A DNA stretch of 64,000 bases. Origin: Hyphomonadaceae bacterium JAD_PAG50586_4. GTDB lineage: Bacteria > Pseudomonadota > Alphaproteobacteria > Caulobacterales > Aquidulcibacteraceae. The position numbers and the translations under genes were made by a program. Below the pieces are notes generated by a model. It did no database searches, was not told the DNA's origin, and saw only the letters and a list, made by a program, of their open reading frames with translations. Of the stretch, positions 40,701 through 49,909 are shown piece by piece. The DNA lies in assembly GCA_023242925.1 (NCBI GenBank), contig CP096134.1, positions 1,507,501 through 1,571,500 of the forward strand, in the 5' to 3' direction. Each line of letters begins with the position of its first letter. Position 1 is the stretch's first letter.

Positions 40701-41871
40701 CGTTCTCTTTCGTGAACAGGCCGCCATTATAGGGCGGGATGCCCAGAGCATCGTCGCCTTCAGCGATTGCTTTGAAGACCGCGGAGAGTTTCGGCCAATA
40801 GGTCGCGATCGTCGAGGAAAACACCTGCGCGCGGGCGCGCCGATCGGCGATGTCGAGACGCATCGCTGTCAGCGAATAGGTTTTGTATGGCTCCTGGCCG
40901 TCGGGCAGGAGATCGCGATCTTCCGCATAGACTACGAACAATAGGCGGTAGAGCAGAATGAGCGCGCTCTGGCGCACATCCTCCAAATAGGGCTGCTCGA
41001 TCGTGGCTGGGCGCGCCGGATCATGTTTCGAGATGGCGGCCACGAGCTTTGGAAACAGCTCGCCGAACACAAGGCGGGAAAGATCTTTAGTGACCTTTTC
41101 TTCCCAGACTTGCCCAGTCTCTCGCGCGAGGTCGTGAAACGTCCGCGCACCGTCCATCGGAAGGAAAGCAGCCTTGCCGAAGAACAGATAGAAGAGACGC
41201 AAGGCGTGATCTGGCGTCAGGCGCTCATCAGCACGCTCGATGAGATCGAGCTCATGGCCGGGCAGTTCGAGCGCCTTGGCGAGGTCGATCTCGAAGAAGT
41301 CTTCAGACACCGAAAGCGCACCCTGAAAATAGAGGCGCCACTTCTGGCCGTTGGTGAGAATGCCGAGCCGCACCTTGCCGCTGGTCTGGATGTCCACGCG
41401 GCTCAGATATTGGAGCATCTGGGTTGAGGGGACGCCCTCTTCCTGCTCGTCGCGCTTGTCGGCGCGGTCGAGCGCGCGCGCCCACCGTTTTGCTTCAACG
41501 ACGGCGAGCCCGAATTGATAGCGCTTCCACGTTTGCGCCTCCGCGCCGGCGCTGGCTTTCGCATCGGCGTCGGCGAACAGGAGCGCGTCGGGAACCTGTT
41601 TGCGTCCCTTCGTCGACAGGATTTCCTGAACCTGGATATCGCTCCAGCCGATCAGTTCGAGCACGGGATAGATGAAGTCCCGTTCGGTCTGGGCTTCGTT
41701 CGGTTTGGTCGTCTTGAGAAACGTCGCCGCGATCTTGGCGAGCGCGGTCTTGAAGGCGGCGAAATCGGCCGCTTTCAAGCCACGCCAAGTGTCGGAACGG
41801 GCGACGCCTTCCAGGAGATAGTCGCGCGTGAAGAGGTTCCCAGCGATCAAGCGAAGCGGCTCCGGCGCCAT
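37738..41871 (-). CDS. Eco57I-type N6-adenine DNA methylase (type IIG-like), two frameshifts
   Basis: Three frames join into one protein of about 1,375 aa. Residues 1-480 are an N-terminal region with an endonuclease-like VPDALLFADAD and AVVEAKRW (a D-x(n)-E-x-K pattern). The methylase core has KICDPAMGSGHFL (SAM motif I) and AVIGNPPYVRQEL (catalytic N-P-P-Y). The C-terminal region looks like a target-recognition domain (PYLRGQDIRRW). The first break is near 40490 (CACAGAATCC, one base extra before ESGSYYTP); the second lies in the GC repeat near 39580. A single-chain restriction-modification enzyme is likely; no separate nuclease gene is adjacent. Confidence 0.75.
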
Positions 41872-41961
41872 CCTGGCGCATTGCGGTTGGCGCGGCGGTC
41901 CGCGCGCGTGAATCGGGTCGGACTTTCGGCCAGGGCGCCTGGTTCGACAAATCGCGTTGGA

Positions 41962-41976
41962 CTTATGTTACATAAG
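41962..41976. promoter_or_regulatory. Palindrome CTTATG-TTA-CATAAG before the toxin pair
   Basis: A perfect 6-bp-arm inverted repeat 17 bases before the antitoxin start, the usual place for an autoregulatory operator of a type II toxin-antitoxin pair. Confidence 0.5.
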
Positions 41977-41992
41977 GGCGTATGTATCAAGG

Positions 41993-42277
41993 GTGTCCCA
42001 CCTCAGCATCCGCGATCTTCAGAAGATCTCAGGCGAAACCATTGGCGCCCTACCTGGGCCGACCCCGGTCAAGTCCGGTGATCGCACGGTGGGCCTCTTG
42101 GTGCCCCTGGTTTCCGCCGATCCGGACCGGCTCGCGGCGATCTTGGGACGTGCGGAAGCGCTCGCGCGTGGGCGCGACGCCGCGGCTGATGACGCGGCGC
42201 TCGCACAATTTGGCGACGTCGATCCGATTGATTGGTCGATCGATGCGGTGCGGTCGCTGACGAGCAAGTCCGCCTAA
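41993..42277 (+). CDS. Antitoxin-like protein paired with PIN toxin
   Basis: 94 aa from GTG 41993. The N terminus, SHLSIRDLQKISGETIGALPG, and GDRTVGLLVPLV look like the Phd/YefM-type short antitoxins, with an unstructured acidic middle (RGRDAAADDAALAQFGDVDPIDWS). The family match is weak; the call rests mainly on position, 3 bp ahead of a PIN-domain gene. Confidence 0.6.
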   Translation: MSHLSIRDLQKISGETIGALPGPTPVKSGDRTVGLLVPLVSADPDRLAAILGRAEALARGRDAAADDAALAQFGDVDPIDWSIDAVRSLTSKSA

Positions 42278-42280
42278 ACG

Positions 42281-42721
42281 ATGCGCCCGCCGTCATCGAC
42301 GCTTGTCGCGGACGCCGCGATTCTCATCGCGGCTGTACGCGGGCGCAGTTCCGGGGCGTTGATTGAAGCGGCGCGCGCCGCCAGTCTGGTCACAACAGAT
42401 CGGGTGGTGCAGGAGGCGCGCCGACGCATCGCGCTCGGCTTGAAGCAGCCTGAACTTATCGAAGTGCTCGACGCGCTGATCGGCGAAATGACCATCGTCC
42501 CTATGGCGGCATTTGGGCCAATGCTGATCGAGGCGGAAATCGCGCTGCGGGATGCCGTGCCGAGCCGCAATGGATCGATACGCGATGCCCACGTAGTCGC
42601 GTTGGCGTGGGGGACTGAGGGTGATGTGTGGACCACAGACCGCGACTTTGCGGGAACTGGCGTCGCGTCGTGGTCCACGCCAAACTTGATGCGCGCGCTG
42701 GCAAACGTCGGCACGCGCTAA
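42281..42721 (+). CDS. PIN-domain ribonuclease toxin (VapC-like)
   Basis: 146 aa. Acidic PIN residues are visible in order: TLVADAAILIAAVRG (first Asp), VVQEARRRIALG (Glu), SIRDAHVVALAW (Asp) and WTTDRDFAGTG (final Asp). The length is normal for VapC-like toxins that cleave tRNA or rRNA. It follows its presumed antitoxin by 3 bp and probably stabilises the element. Confidence 0.8.
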   Translation: MRPPSSTLVADAAILIAAVRGRSSGALIEAARAASLVTTDRVVQEARRRIALGLKQPELIEVLDALIGEMTIVPMAAFGPMLIEAEIALRDAVPSRNGSIRDAHVVALAWGTEGDVWTTDRDFAGTGVASWSTPNLMRALANVGTR

Positions 42722-42793
42722 CAGAAGACCAGATTGCAGATCGCATGCGCTTCGCGCACGGGCTCGGGCGACGCCAAACCCGTGCGCGTTTGC

Positions 42794-44764
42794 TCAAACT
42801 GCGGCTTCCAACGCGGCAAGACCGGCATCGGTGACTTCAAAGGAGACCGCCTCTGGCGCCGGCTTCAATACTTCCGGGAGCCAGCCGGCGCCATCAAACG
42901 CTTGCTCTACCGCAAGCGCCAACGCGTCCTTCTTTAGTTTTGCGTGCGCTTTAAGGAGGGCTGTCCGCTCGCCCTCATCGAGCACCGACAGCGCGGGTGA
43001 GGCGGCAAGCGCGTCGAGCAACATCGCCTTGGGCAGTCGGCTCCAGAACTCCAAATCTGGCTTCCAGAATTGTGTCATGTTCAGATCGAGGGCTGTGGCG
43101 ATCTGATCGCCGATGCCTTGCAGGCGGCGATCAGCGCTGCCGACGCCTTCGTGGCGAAGGTCGATCGTCTCCGCGACCAGGATCGCGAGACTGGTTTGTA
43201 GATCGTCAGCCGATTTAGACATACACCACGTAAGCAGATCGGATTCTCCTCCAGGCGCGCAATCCGCAAGCGCCGACCGCGTTTCCTCAAGTGCTTCATG
43301 GTCGGATATGCCAGAAGTCTCGGCGCGCACGTCAATGCCGTGCGCGGTCTGGTGCGCGAAACTCGACCGCGCCAACGCGAACACGCAGAGGGAAAGCGCC
43401 ATGTCGGGGTTCTGACTGACCTTCAACCGGATAGCCCGCGTGCGCGCGAGCGTGAGCTCCAGCACAAGGGCCTTCGGTAGACGCGGCCCCGCGTCGGGTA
43501 TGTCAGCGACGCCATTGGCGTCGTCGGCAAGTTCCGCATCTGCGTCATTATCATAGGCGTCGCCGTCGCCATCGGACGCATTCAGGCGATTGCGTTTCGC
43601 TTCCTCCAACTCGCGTCGGCGACGGATGTCGTTGACCTTCTTCTGATCGGCCTTGCGCACAACGCCGTAGGCGAAGTTCGCCGCGCCGTCGTGACCGATG
43701 GACAGGATGACGCCGGCGTGTCGTTTCATCTCGACATCCCATTCCTGCGTGCTTGCGCGGAGGGTTTCCAGTTCGGCGCTGGCGGCATCGACCCTTGCCC
43801 AACGCTCATCATCGTCTTCCGCTTCATCCAGCGCTTCTTCGAGCGCTTCGATCTCTTCAGCGAGGCGATCGGCTTCGGCTTGTTCTTCCTCCGTCATCGC
43901 GCGCCGCGTTGGCTGGAGGCGTGCGCCATAGGCGCTCTCGAACCGATGCTGATTGATGTTGACCTCAACCCAGGCCCAGCCTTGCGATAGCGCATCGTCA
44001 CGCACAGCATCCAGCCGGTCGTGCGCCAGCTTGTTCATGAGCGCGGGGTCATCGACATAGATGCCGTCAGTCTCGAACAGATCACGCTTCAGCGTTCCAC
44101 CGGCTGCTTCATAGGCTTCCAGCCCCACGAAACGGGCCAAGCGGTCGGTGTGGCGCATCCGTCCTTGCATGAGCTGGCTGCGAACTGATCCCGAATGGGA
44201 GATCGGCTTCGACAAAGACTTGAACACCGCCTCCTGCTTGGAATGATCGTCCACGAGACAGAAGGCGCGCGCGGCGTCGAGCGTTACATCCCCGCGCCGG
44301 TACGCAGCCTTGATCTTCGGAGACAATGCCGCGAGCGCCAGACGCTGCTCAACGTGCCGAGCGCCGATGCCAAACCGCCGTGCGATGTCATCGACAGATT
44401 GCCCGGCCTCAGCGAGCGCGGAGAACGCATCGACTTCGTCCATGGCGTCCATCGCCACACGCTGCACATTCTCCGCAAGAGAGACTTCGCTCGCACCGCT
44501 AGACTCGGTGATCTGGCAAGGCACAGCAAAGTCTCGTGCAATGGCGCCCGACTTCGCGAGTGATTTGAGGGCCGCATGTCGGCGTCCACCTGCGACAACC
44601 TCGAACTTGTCGGTCTCCGTGGGGCTAACAGTCAGATTATGAAGCAGGCCGTGTGCGCTGATGGAAGCCGCCAAGGCGTTGATATCGGCCTTGCGATTCG
44701 TGCGCCGGACATTGAGTCTGCTGACGATCAGGCGATTAAGCGGAATGAGTTGTAGGTTTGACAT
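42794..44764 (-). CDS. ParB/RepB/Spo0J-family protein
   Basis: 656 aa from ATG 44764 (MSNLQLIPLNRL). The N-terminal ParB nuclease-like domain has SISAHGLLHNLTV, EVVAGGRRHAALK (G-x-R-R box) and LAENVQRVAMDAMDEVDAF. It is followed by a KorB-like helix-turn-helix (VDDIARRFGIGARHVEQRLAL) and a long C-terminal region with an acidic coiled coil around 330-370. Large ParB-like proteins of this type are common on ICEs and plasmids. No parA is adjacent, so it may be a regulator or stabiliser, not a partition protein. Confidence 0.8.
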   Translation of the reverse strand: MSNLQLIPLNRLIVSRLNVRRTNRKADINALAASISAHGLLHNLTVSPTETDKFEVVAGGRRHAALKSLAKSGAIARDFAVPCQITESSGASEVSLAENVQRVAMDAMDEVDAFSALAEAGQSVDDIARRFGIGARHVEQRLALAALSPKIKAAYRRGDVTLDAARAFCLVDDHSKQEAVFKSLSKPISHSGSVRSQLMQGRMRHTDRLARFVGLEAYEAAGGTLKRDLFETDGIYVDDPALMNKLAHDRLDAVRDDALSQGWAWVEVNINQHRFESAYGARLQPTRRAMTEEEQAEADRLAEEIEALEEALDEAEDDDERWARVDAASAELETLRASTQEWDVEMKRHAGVILSIGHDGAANFAYGVVRKADQKKVNDIRRRRELEEAKRNRLNASDGDGDAYDNDADAELADDANGVADIPDAGPRLPKALVLELTLARTRAIRLKVSQNPDMALSLCVFALARSSFAHQTAHGIDVRAETSGISDHEALEETRSALADCAPGGESDLLTWCMSKSADDLQTSLAILVAETIDLRHEGVGSADRRLQGIGDQIATALDLNMTQFWKPDLEFWSRLPKAMLLDALAASPALSVLDEGERTALLKAHAKLKKDALALAVEQAFDGAGWLPEVLKPAPEAVSFEVTDAGLAALEAAV

Positions 44765-44968
44765 AGGAACGCTCCAAGAGCTTCCCGGCAGCAAAACGCT
44801 TCGCCGGGGCCGCGCGTGCGACCCTGGTGAAAAGACGCCCGCGGAGAGGGGGCGGGTCGAGGGCGAAGAGCGGAGCGTCCCTCGATGCGCGCCCGCGCGG
44901 GCGTTGAGAAAACGAGCTAAGCGCGGCCCTGGCGATGGCGCGACGGGGAGCTGGCAGGCGGGCTCAAC

Positions 44969-46221
44969 TCAAACCGATGCCGCCACAGCCTCAGCTCGTT
45001 GCATCACGATGTTCGCAAAGCGGCTGAGTTCAGAACTATTGAAACCGCCACCCGAAAGAGAACCCGCCACATCGTTCGCATGCTTGATCGCTGCTGACGC
45101 CAGTTCCGCTGTCCGTCGCCTGACGAATGCCCCGCCAAGCCCCGTATCGGATGCAAATTGCGTCCAGGGCGCCATCTTCAAATCCTCGATCGTCGCGAGG
45201 CCGGCAATCTTCATGGCGAGTTTCGGGGCCACATCGGGATAGGCAATCGTACACATTAAATCGTAGAGCGGCGCCAACACCGTTCCGTCTGGACCATAGA
45301 GGAGGCTGTAATTCTTCCCGTGCGCATCCGCATTGCCCACGATCAATTGAAAGATCGCAGCATCGAGAAGCTTCAACACTTCCAGCGCGGGACGTGATGT
45401 TGCGTCGCGCAGCAATTGAAAGCCGACCTTGAACGTCGGTCCGCCTTCAGCGGCGTATTTGTGCTCAGGCGGAATGCTAAGCGCCTGGCAGAAATCTTCC
45501 TGGTGCAGGCGATAGGCAGCGCCAGTGGCGTCAATCACCCGATCGTATCGGCTGACAAGAAGAAATGGTCGATCCTTCACGCGGCGCGGTTCGACACCTG
45601 CAACCGATAGACCGAGAGCCGCCGCCAGAAGCATGGCGAAGGCTTCGTTCTCCGTTGTCGCTGGAAAGCGCGTCATCGGCGGTTTCAGAATGTGGGTGGT
45701 CGGTTGGCCGGGCGCGGGCAGGGCGACTTGGCCATCGACGAGGACAATTGGAATCTTCGATTGTGCGCCGGCGAGCGAGAGCCGCAGGCCTTCATCGCCC
45801 GCGAGAAACGGACGGGTCGGCAGTGCGTCCAGCAAATCGACCAACGCGTTGTCACCCAGCGGTTCGCGTGCGACCGCGCCATCATAGACGGGGGCGTTTC
45901 ACTTTCAGGCCACAAGGTCAGCGCGCCGGCCACATCGCCGCCGAGCGCCTTCAGGAAAGCAAAATCGTTTCCTTTCGAGATGCCAAGCGCACGCGCGACC
46001 GCGTCACGCTGCGCCTCTTCGGGCAATAGGCCTGCAAAGAACGGCCGCGTGCGCCGACGATCGAACGGCTCGGCTTGCTTGGGAAGCGACCGTGACAGCG
46101 CGGATGCGTTAGGATCGGCAAGCCAATCGGGCGCATAGACGAATGTCGTGTCGCCGTGCTCGTCGAGGCGCAGCGTGCCAACAATGGCGCCGTCCCACCA
46201 AACGGTGAGGGCGCTCTTCAT
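44969..46221 (-). CDS. hipA: HipA-family serine/threonine kinase toxin, one frameshift
   Basis: About 417 aa when two frames are joined. The N-terminal half starts KSALTVWWDGAIVGTL and contains SLPKQAEPFD and PFFAGLLPE. The kinase half has LRLSLAGAQSKIPIVL (P-loop-like), THILKPPM, and IVGNADAHGKNYSLLY with the catalytic Asp and Asn, then LAPLYDLM. The break is in the five-G run at 45891-45895, which must be six to read E-T-P-P-V-Y-D-G. HipA kinases phosphorylate glutamyl-tRNA synthetase or similar targets. Overlaps hipB by ATGA. Confidence 0.82.
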
Positions 46222-46436
46222 GACCGCGCGCTCGGCGCATTGATGTGGACATCGCAGCCGAGCGCATCGAGCACGGCCAATGCCTTGCCGATCTGGGCGG
46301 TGGGCTTGCCCGCCTCCAGATCCACGATAAAGCGCAGGCCGACACCGGCGGCGCCCGCGAGCTCGTCCTGGCGAAGGCCGATAGCGCGCCGCGCCTTGCG
46401 GACGGTGTCGCCGAATTGGGTCGGTGTCATGCTCAT
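46218..46436 (-). CDS. hipB: HipB-type HTH antitoxin
   Basis: 72 aa XRE-type repressor: FGDTVRKARRAIGLRQDELAG with recognition region VGLRFIVDLEAGKPTAQIGK. It starts at ATG 46436, next to the operator repeats at 46440-46553, and overlaps hipA by 4 bp. It would neutralise HipA and repress the pair. Confidence 0.85.
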   Translation of the reverse strand: MSMTPTQFGDTVRKARRAIGLRQDELAGAAGVGLRFIVDLEAGKPTAQIGKALAVLDALGCDVHINAPSARS

Positions 46437-46439
46437 TTC

Positions 46440-46455
46440 TTTCCCGCTCGGGAAT
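46440..46455. promoter_or_regulatory. hipBA operator repeat 1
   Basis: TTTCCCGCTCGGGAAT: the 14-bp TTCCCGCTCGGGAA is palindromic in its TTCCCG/CGGGAA arms. It lies 4 bases upstream of hipB. Confidence 0.65.
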
Positions 46456-46488
46456 GTAAGGTCGTTACCACCGTTATCAAGCTAAATC

Positions 46489-46504
46489 TTTACCGAGCGG
46501 GAAA
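46489..46504. promoter_or_regulatory. hipBA operator repeat 2
   Basis: TTTACCGAGCGGGAAA, whose complement TTTCCCGCTCGGTAAA differs from repeats 1 and 3 at one position. It is in opposite orientation, centred about 49 bp from repeat 1. Confidence 0.6.
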
Positions 46505-46532
46505 GATTTAGGCAGTGGGGTGCCAAATCCTA

Positions 46533-47290
46533 TTAAATTTCCCGCTCGGGAATATCCAGTCGGCCTGGAGCGGCGTCGATCTGCCCAGAAACGAGGGCGC
46601 GGATCAGAGCCTCAGGCCGGGACGCGACCCCCAGCCGACGCTTGGCCCGTTCGAGGTGCCGGCGGACCGTTGGCAAGCGAATATCCAGCGCCGCACCGAT
46701 CTCCGCGTCGCCGAGGCCGCGGCCGTAAAGGTTAAGGCAAGTGCGTTCGCGCTCGGAAAGTTGCGGCGCTGCCCCGCGTCCGTCCGATAGTCTTGCAAGC
46801 CGACAAACGTGTTCATGCGCAATCACGCTGATCCGCCGCGACGCCTTACACGATAGGGGAGGAATGTCGTTGTGTCCGGATGCAAAGAAGCAAGCGGCAC
46901 GCACATGGATGCTGGAATACACCGGCACCGCGTAGCCGTGGCCGACATGAAACGCCTTGGCTTCCTCCATCATCCGCAATTGTTTCGGCGACATACCGGC
47001 GCGCACAATCGGATCGCCCCAGATGAATGGCTCTAACGTCCGATGGGCGCGACTGATAATCGGATCGATGCTGGAATATCCGCCATCGTTATAGCGACGG
47101 CGCCATTCCGAGGGGTAGTTGGTTAAAAATATTCGGGTGTCCGAGGCTTCGGGGAGCCGCCACAGAGATATGATGCGTGCGGAAATCCCACGCTGCGCGC
47201 GGCTTCAAACAGCGCACCCGCAACATGATCCACAGTCTCTGCGCTTTCACACAGCGCATAGAACTCGGTAATGACGCCCTGCGTATCCAT
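46533..47290 (-). CDS. LuxR-family (autoinducer-type) regulator, one frameshift
   Basis: About 252 aa after correction, start ATG 47290 (MDTQGVITEFYALCES). The N-terminal autoinducer-binding-type domain has WRRRYNDGGYSSIDPII and EPFIWGDPIV, the W-Y-x(n)-Y-x-x-x-D-P pattern. The C-terminal LuxR HTH has LSERERTCLNLYGRGLGDAEIGAAL and TVRRHLERAKRRLG. The slip is at about 47200 (CACGCATCATATCTC): one base lost would restore SLWRLPEASDTRIFLTNYP. No luxI gene is in the window, so it is a LuxR solo here. Likely regulates the transfer genes. Confidence 0.75.
46538..46553. promoter_or_regulatory. hipBA operator repeat 3, inside the luxR-type gene end
   Basis: TTTCCCGCTCGGGAAT, identical to repeat 1, again about 49 bp away. 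It overlaps the last codons of the neighbouring LuxR-type gene (P-E-R-E-I), so coding and operator functions coincide. Confidence 0.6.
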
Positions 47291-47414
47291 GCCCACCCAT
47301 GGGGTCTGTGCGAATCAGAGCGTCCGTACAGACCATGTCCCTAGGGTTGTAATACGCGATGAGTCACACGTTGGATCAAGTGATCTCAAACGCGCTCCAA
47401 TTTTCTCCACGGCG

Positions 47415-47438
47415 TCATTGGTGACTTGTCACCAATGA
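47415..47438. promoter_or_regulatory. Perfect palindrome, lux-box-like operator before traG
   Basis: TCATTGGTGAC-TT-GTCACCAATGA, 11-bp arms without mismatch, midway between the LuxR-type gene and traG. Size and symmetry match lux/tra boxes bound by LuxR-family dimers. The remaining 286-bp gap (47291-47576) holds no gene. Confidence 0.6.
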
Positions 47439-47576
47439 ATATGGTTACTTTTCCTGCCCCGGCGGGCGCGGCGGATTCCTTGGTTATCGGGCAGTTGAAA
47501 GACCTCGCGGGAAGCTGAAGGTCCGCGTGTGATCGGCCCTCATTCCTCTGCGCAAATGCGCGGAATGGGAGGGGCG

Positions 47577-49472
47577 ATGAGCTGGCGTATCGCGAGCGCG
47601 CTGATCTTGATGATCGTAGGCCTGACGGCTGCGACGCAATTCATCGCGCACGTGTTCGCTTATCAAGCCGCACTCGGCGCGCCGCTCCTGACGATCGGCG
47701 AGACACGCATCTATGCGCCATGGTCAGTCGCTACCTGGGATGCGCGCTGGGCCGAGCGCTTTACACGGCCATTCGCCATCTCACGCCTCATCACTTTTGG
47801 GAGTGTCGCTGTCGCGGCGCTAGTCGCGGCGAGCGCGCTGGTAAAGTCGCACGTCCTCAAACCATTTGGCGCCACCGCCTGGGGCGGATCTGACGATTGT
47901 GAAGCCGCTGGATTGTTCGCAGCCCAAGGAACTGTGCTCGGCAAATTCGCTGGCGAGATTCTCTGCTTCGATGGGCCAGAGCATCAATTGCTTGTCGGCG
48001 CTTCTCGATCCGGCAAGGGTCGCGGCCATGTCGTCCCGACGCTGCTGACCTGGCCGCGATCGGCGCTAGTGCTCGATGTGAAGGGCGAACTCGCCGACGG
48101 CGATCCGCGCGTCGGTTTTCCGGGCACTGCGGGTTTTCGCGAAACGCTTGGCCCGGTGTTGCGGTTCGCGCCCACGCGCGGGGACTCGATCGCCTTCAAT
48201 CCGCTCTTCGAGGTGCGACTCGGCGCCGACGAAGTGCGCGACGTCCAGAACATCGTCGAGATCATCGTCGATCCCGCCGGCGACGGGCGTCATCAGGATT
48301 TCTGGGACCGTTCCGCCAAGCAGGTGATCGTCGGCCTGATCCTGCACGTTCTCTACGCCGAGCCCGCGTCGCGAAAGAATCTCGCAACCGTGCGTGAGAA
48401 GCTGCGCGATCTACAGAACACAGCCAATGAGATGCGCACGACTTTGCATCGGCGCAATCCGGCGACGAATATGCCGGAGGTGCATCCCGAAGTTCTGCAC
48501 GCTGCTGAGAGTTTTCTCGCAGGCGAGGAGCGCTTGCAATCGGGCGTCAAAGCGACGGCGGAGAGTTTTTTCGGCCTGTTCGCCGATCCGATCGTGGCGG
48601 CGAAGACGGCGACATCGGATTTCCGTGTCGGCGATCTGATGTGCGGCGCAAAGCCCGTGACGCTATTTCTGCAGCCGCCGCCGTCAGACGCGCAACGCCT
48701 CATGCCGTTGATGCGACTTATCCTGAACCAGATCGCGCGCGCGCTCATGGAAAAGCAGACCCAGGACGCACAAGGACGCGAGAAAAAGCACTCACTCTTG
48801 CTCGTCCTCGATGAATTTCCCCAGCTCGGCCGGATGCCGTTCTTCGAGACGGCAATGGGCGCGATGGCGGGCTATGGGCTCAAATCATATTTGGTCTGCC
48901 AGAGTCTCAACCACATCACGCGCGCCTATGGCCGCGACAACGTCATTCTCGACAATTGCCATATCGTGACGGCGTTTGCCGCCGCGGACATGGACACCGC
49001 GAAGGCTCTTGCCGCGATGGCGGGCGAAGTCTGGGAAATGCGACCCCAAGAGTCGGTGGATCGGCCGCGCGCGCTGCTCTTTGCGCGGGGCTCGACAACG
49101 ATGCGCGAAGAGCGGCGGCCCTTGATGTTGCCGGGCGATGTCCGCGCACTTCCGCGCGACGAACAATTGACCTTCATCTCCGGGTCAAAGCCGATCCGGT
49201 CGCGCAAACTGCGCTTCGATCGCGAAGCCATCTTCCAAAGTCGGCTGCGGCCAAGCGCCGGAACAAAGCTCCCGCTCACGACGGGGCACGATTGGGTCCA
49301 CGTGGCGCCACTTGGCCGGCTTGTCACCGACAAGAAGGGCGCAACGCGCGTGCAGCCGCCGCCGGCAGGTCAAGCCGACCTCTTTGGCCATTTGAGCACT
49401 TCCGAGCGCGCGTTGGCTGGCCTTCATCAGCCGCCGCCGGATGCGCCGCGCCAACAAGCAACCGGGATCTGA
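47577..49472 (+). CDS. traG: TraG/VirD4 type IV coupling protein
   Basis: 631 aa. Two N-terminal membrane segments (IASALILMIVGLTAATQFIA; FGSVAVAALVAASALV). Walker A is VGASRSGKGRGHVVPTLL at about 138-155, Walker B LLLVLDEFPQLG near 410, and SLNHITRAYGRDN and ADMDTAKALAAM are the usual coupling-protein blocks. It brings the relaxase-DNA complex to the T4SS and drives DNA transfer with ATP. Start ATG 47577 follows GGGAGGGGCG. First gene of the transfer operon. Confidence 0.93.
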   Translation: MSWRIASALILMIVGLTAATQFIAHVFAYQAALGAPLLTIGETRIYAPWSVATWDARWAERFTRPFAISRLITFGSVAVAALVAASALVKSHVLKPFGATAWGGSDDCEAAGLFAAQGTVLGKFAGEILCFDGPEHQLLVGASRSGKGRGHVVPTLLTWPRSALVLDVKGELADGDPRVGFPGTAGFRETLGPVLRFAPTRGDSIAFNPLFEVRLGADEVRDVQNIVEIIVDPAGDGRHQDFWDRSAKQVIVGLILHVLYAEPASRKNLATVREKLRDLQNTANEMRTTLHRRNPATNMPEVHPEVLHAAESFLAGEERLQSGVKATAESFFGLFADPIVAAKTATSDFRVGDLMCGAKPVTLFLQPPPSDAQRLMPLMRLILNQIARALMEKQTQDAQGREKKHSLLLVLDEFPQLGRMPFFETAMGAMAGYGLKSYLVCQSLNHITRAYGRDNVILDNCHIVTAFAAADMDTAKALAAMAGEVWEMRPQESVDRPRALLFARGSTTMREERRPLMLPGDVRALPRDEQLTFISGSKPIRSRKLRFDREAIFQSRLRPSAGTKLPLTTGHDWVHVAPLGRLVTDKKGATRVQPPPAGQADLFGHLSTSERALAGLHQPPPDAPRQQATGI

Positions 49473-49477
49473 GGGCC

Positions 49478-49909
49478 ATGGCGCGCAAGATCACCATCTA
49501 CATGCCAGGCGACCTAGAAGACCGGATTGGCGACATCGCCACACGCCAAGGCAGGTCCGTCTCCAGCGTCATCGTGGAGGCGGTCCAGGCGCGCTACGCG
49601 CGCAAGGACGGAGATCAGATCGATCCGGCGCTGCGCCAAGTGGCGCGCATGGAAGCGCGGCTCGATAAGGCGATCCGCGACAACATCATGGTCAAGGAGG
49701 CGCTGCTCCTCTTTGTCCGCGTCTGGCTCGAACACAATCCTCCGCTCGATGAGCATCTTGAGGAAAGCGCCGCCGCGAGCGCGGCGGCGCGCTTCGAACG
49801 CTTCCTGGATTTCGTGGCTCAAGCGATCAGTTCGGGACGCTCTCTGGCGATCTTTGAGCCAGCCAGTACGTCGCCGTCGAATGGCGCCCTTGAGGAGGTT
49901 GCGTCATGA
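49478..49909 (+). CDS. Ribbon-helix-helix (CopG-like) protein of the tra operon
   Basis: 143 aa. RKITIYMPGDLEDRIGDIATRQGRSVSSVIVEAVQARY is a classic RHH domain (quoted in two parts: KITIYMPGDLEDRIGDIA and GRSVSSVIVEAVQARY). The remainder is helical. RHH proteins in this slot between traG and trbB are common in Trb-type ICEs; they may assist relaxosome formation or repress the operon. It starts 5 bp after traG and overlaps trbB by ATGA. Confidence 0.75.
   Translation: MARKITIYMPGDLEDRIGDIATRQGRSVSSVIVEAVQARYARKDGDQIDPALRQVARMEARLDKAIRDNIMVKEALLLFVRVWLEHNPPLDEHLEESAAASAAARFERFLDFVAQAISSGRSLAIFEPASTSPSNGALEEVAS

Noticed and set aside
42794..44764. A parAB partition locus
   Set aside because: No ParA-type ATPase gene lies next to the ParB-like gene.
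46533..47290. A complete quorum-sensing luxI/luxR pair
   Set aside because: No LuxI-type synthase is present in the window.
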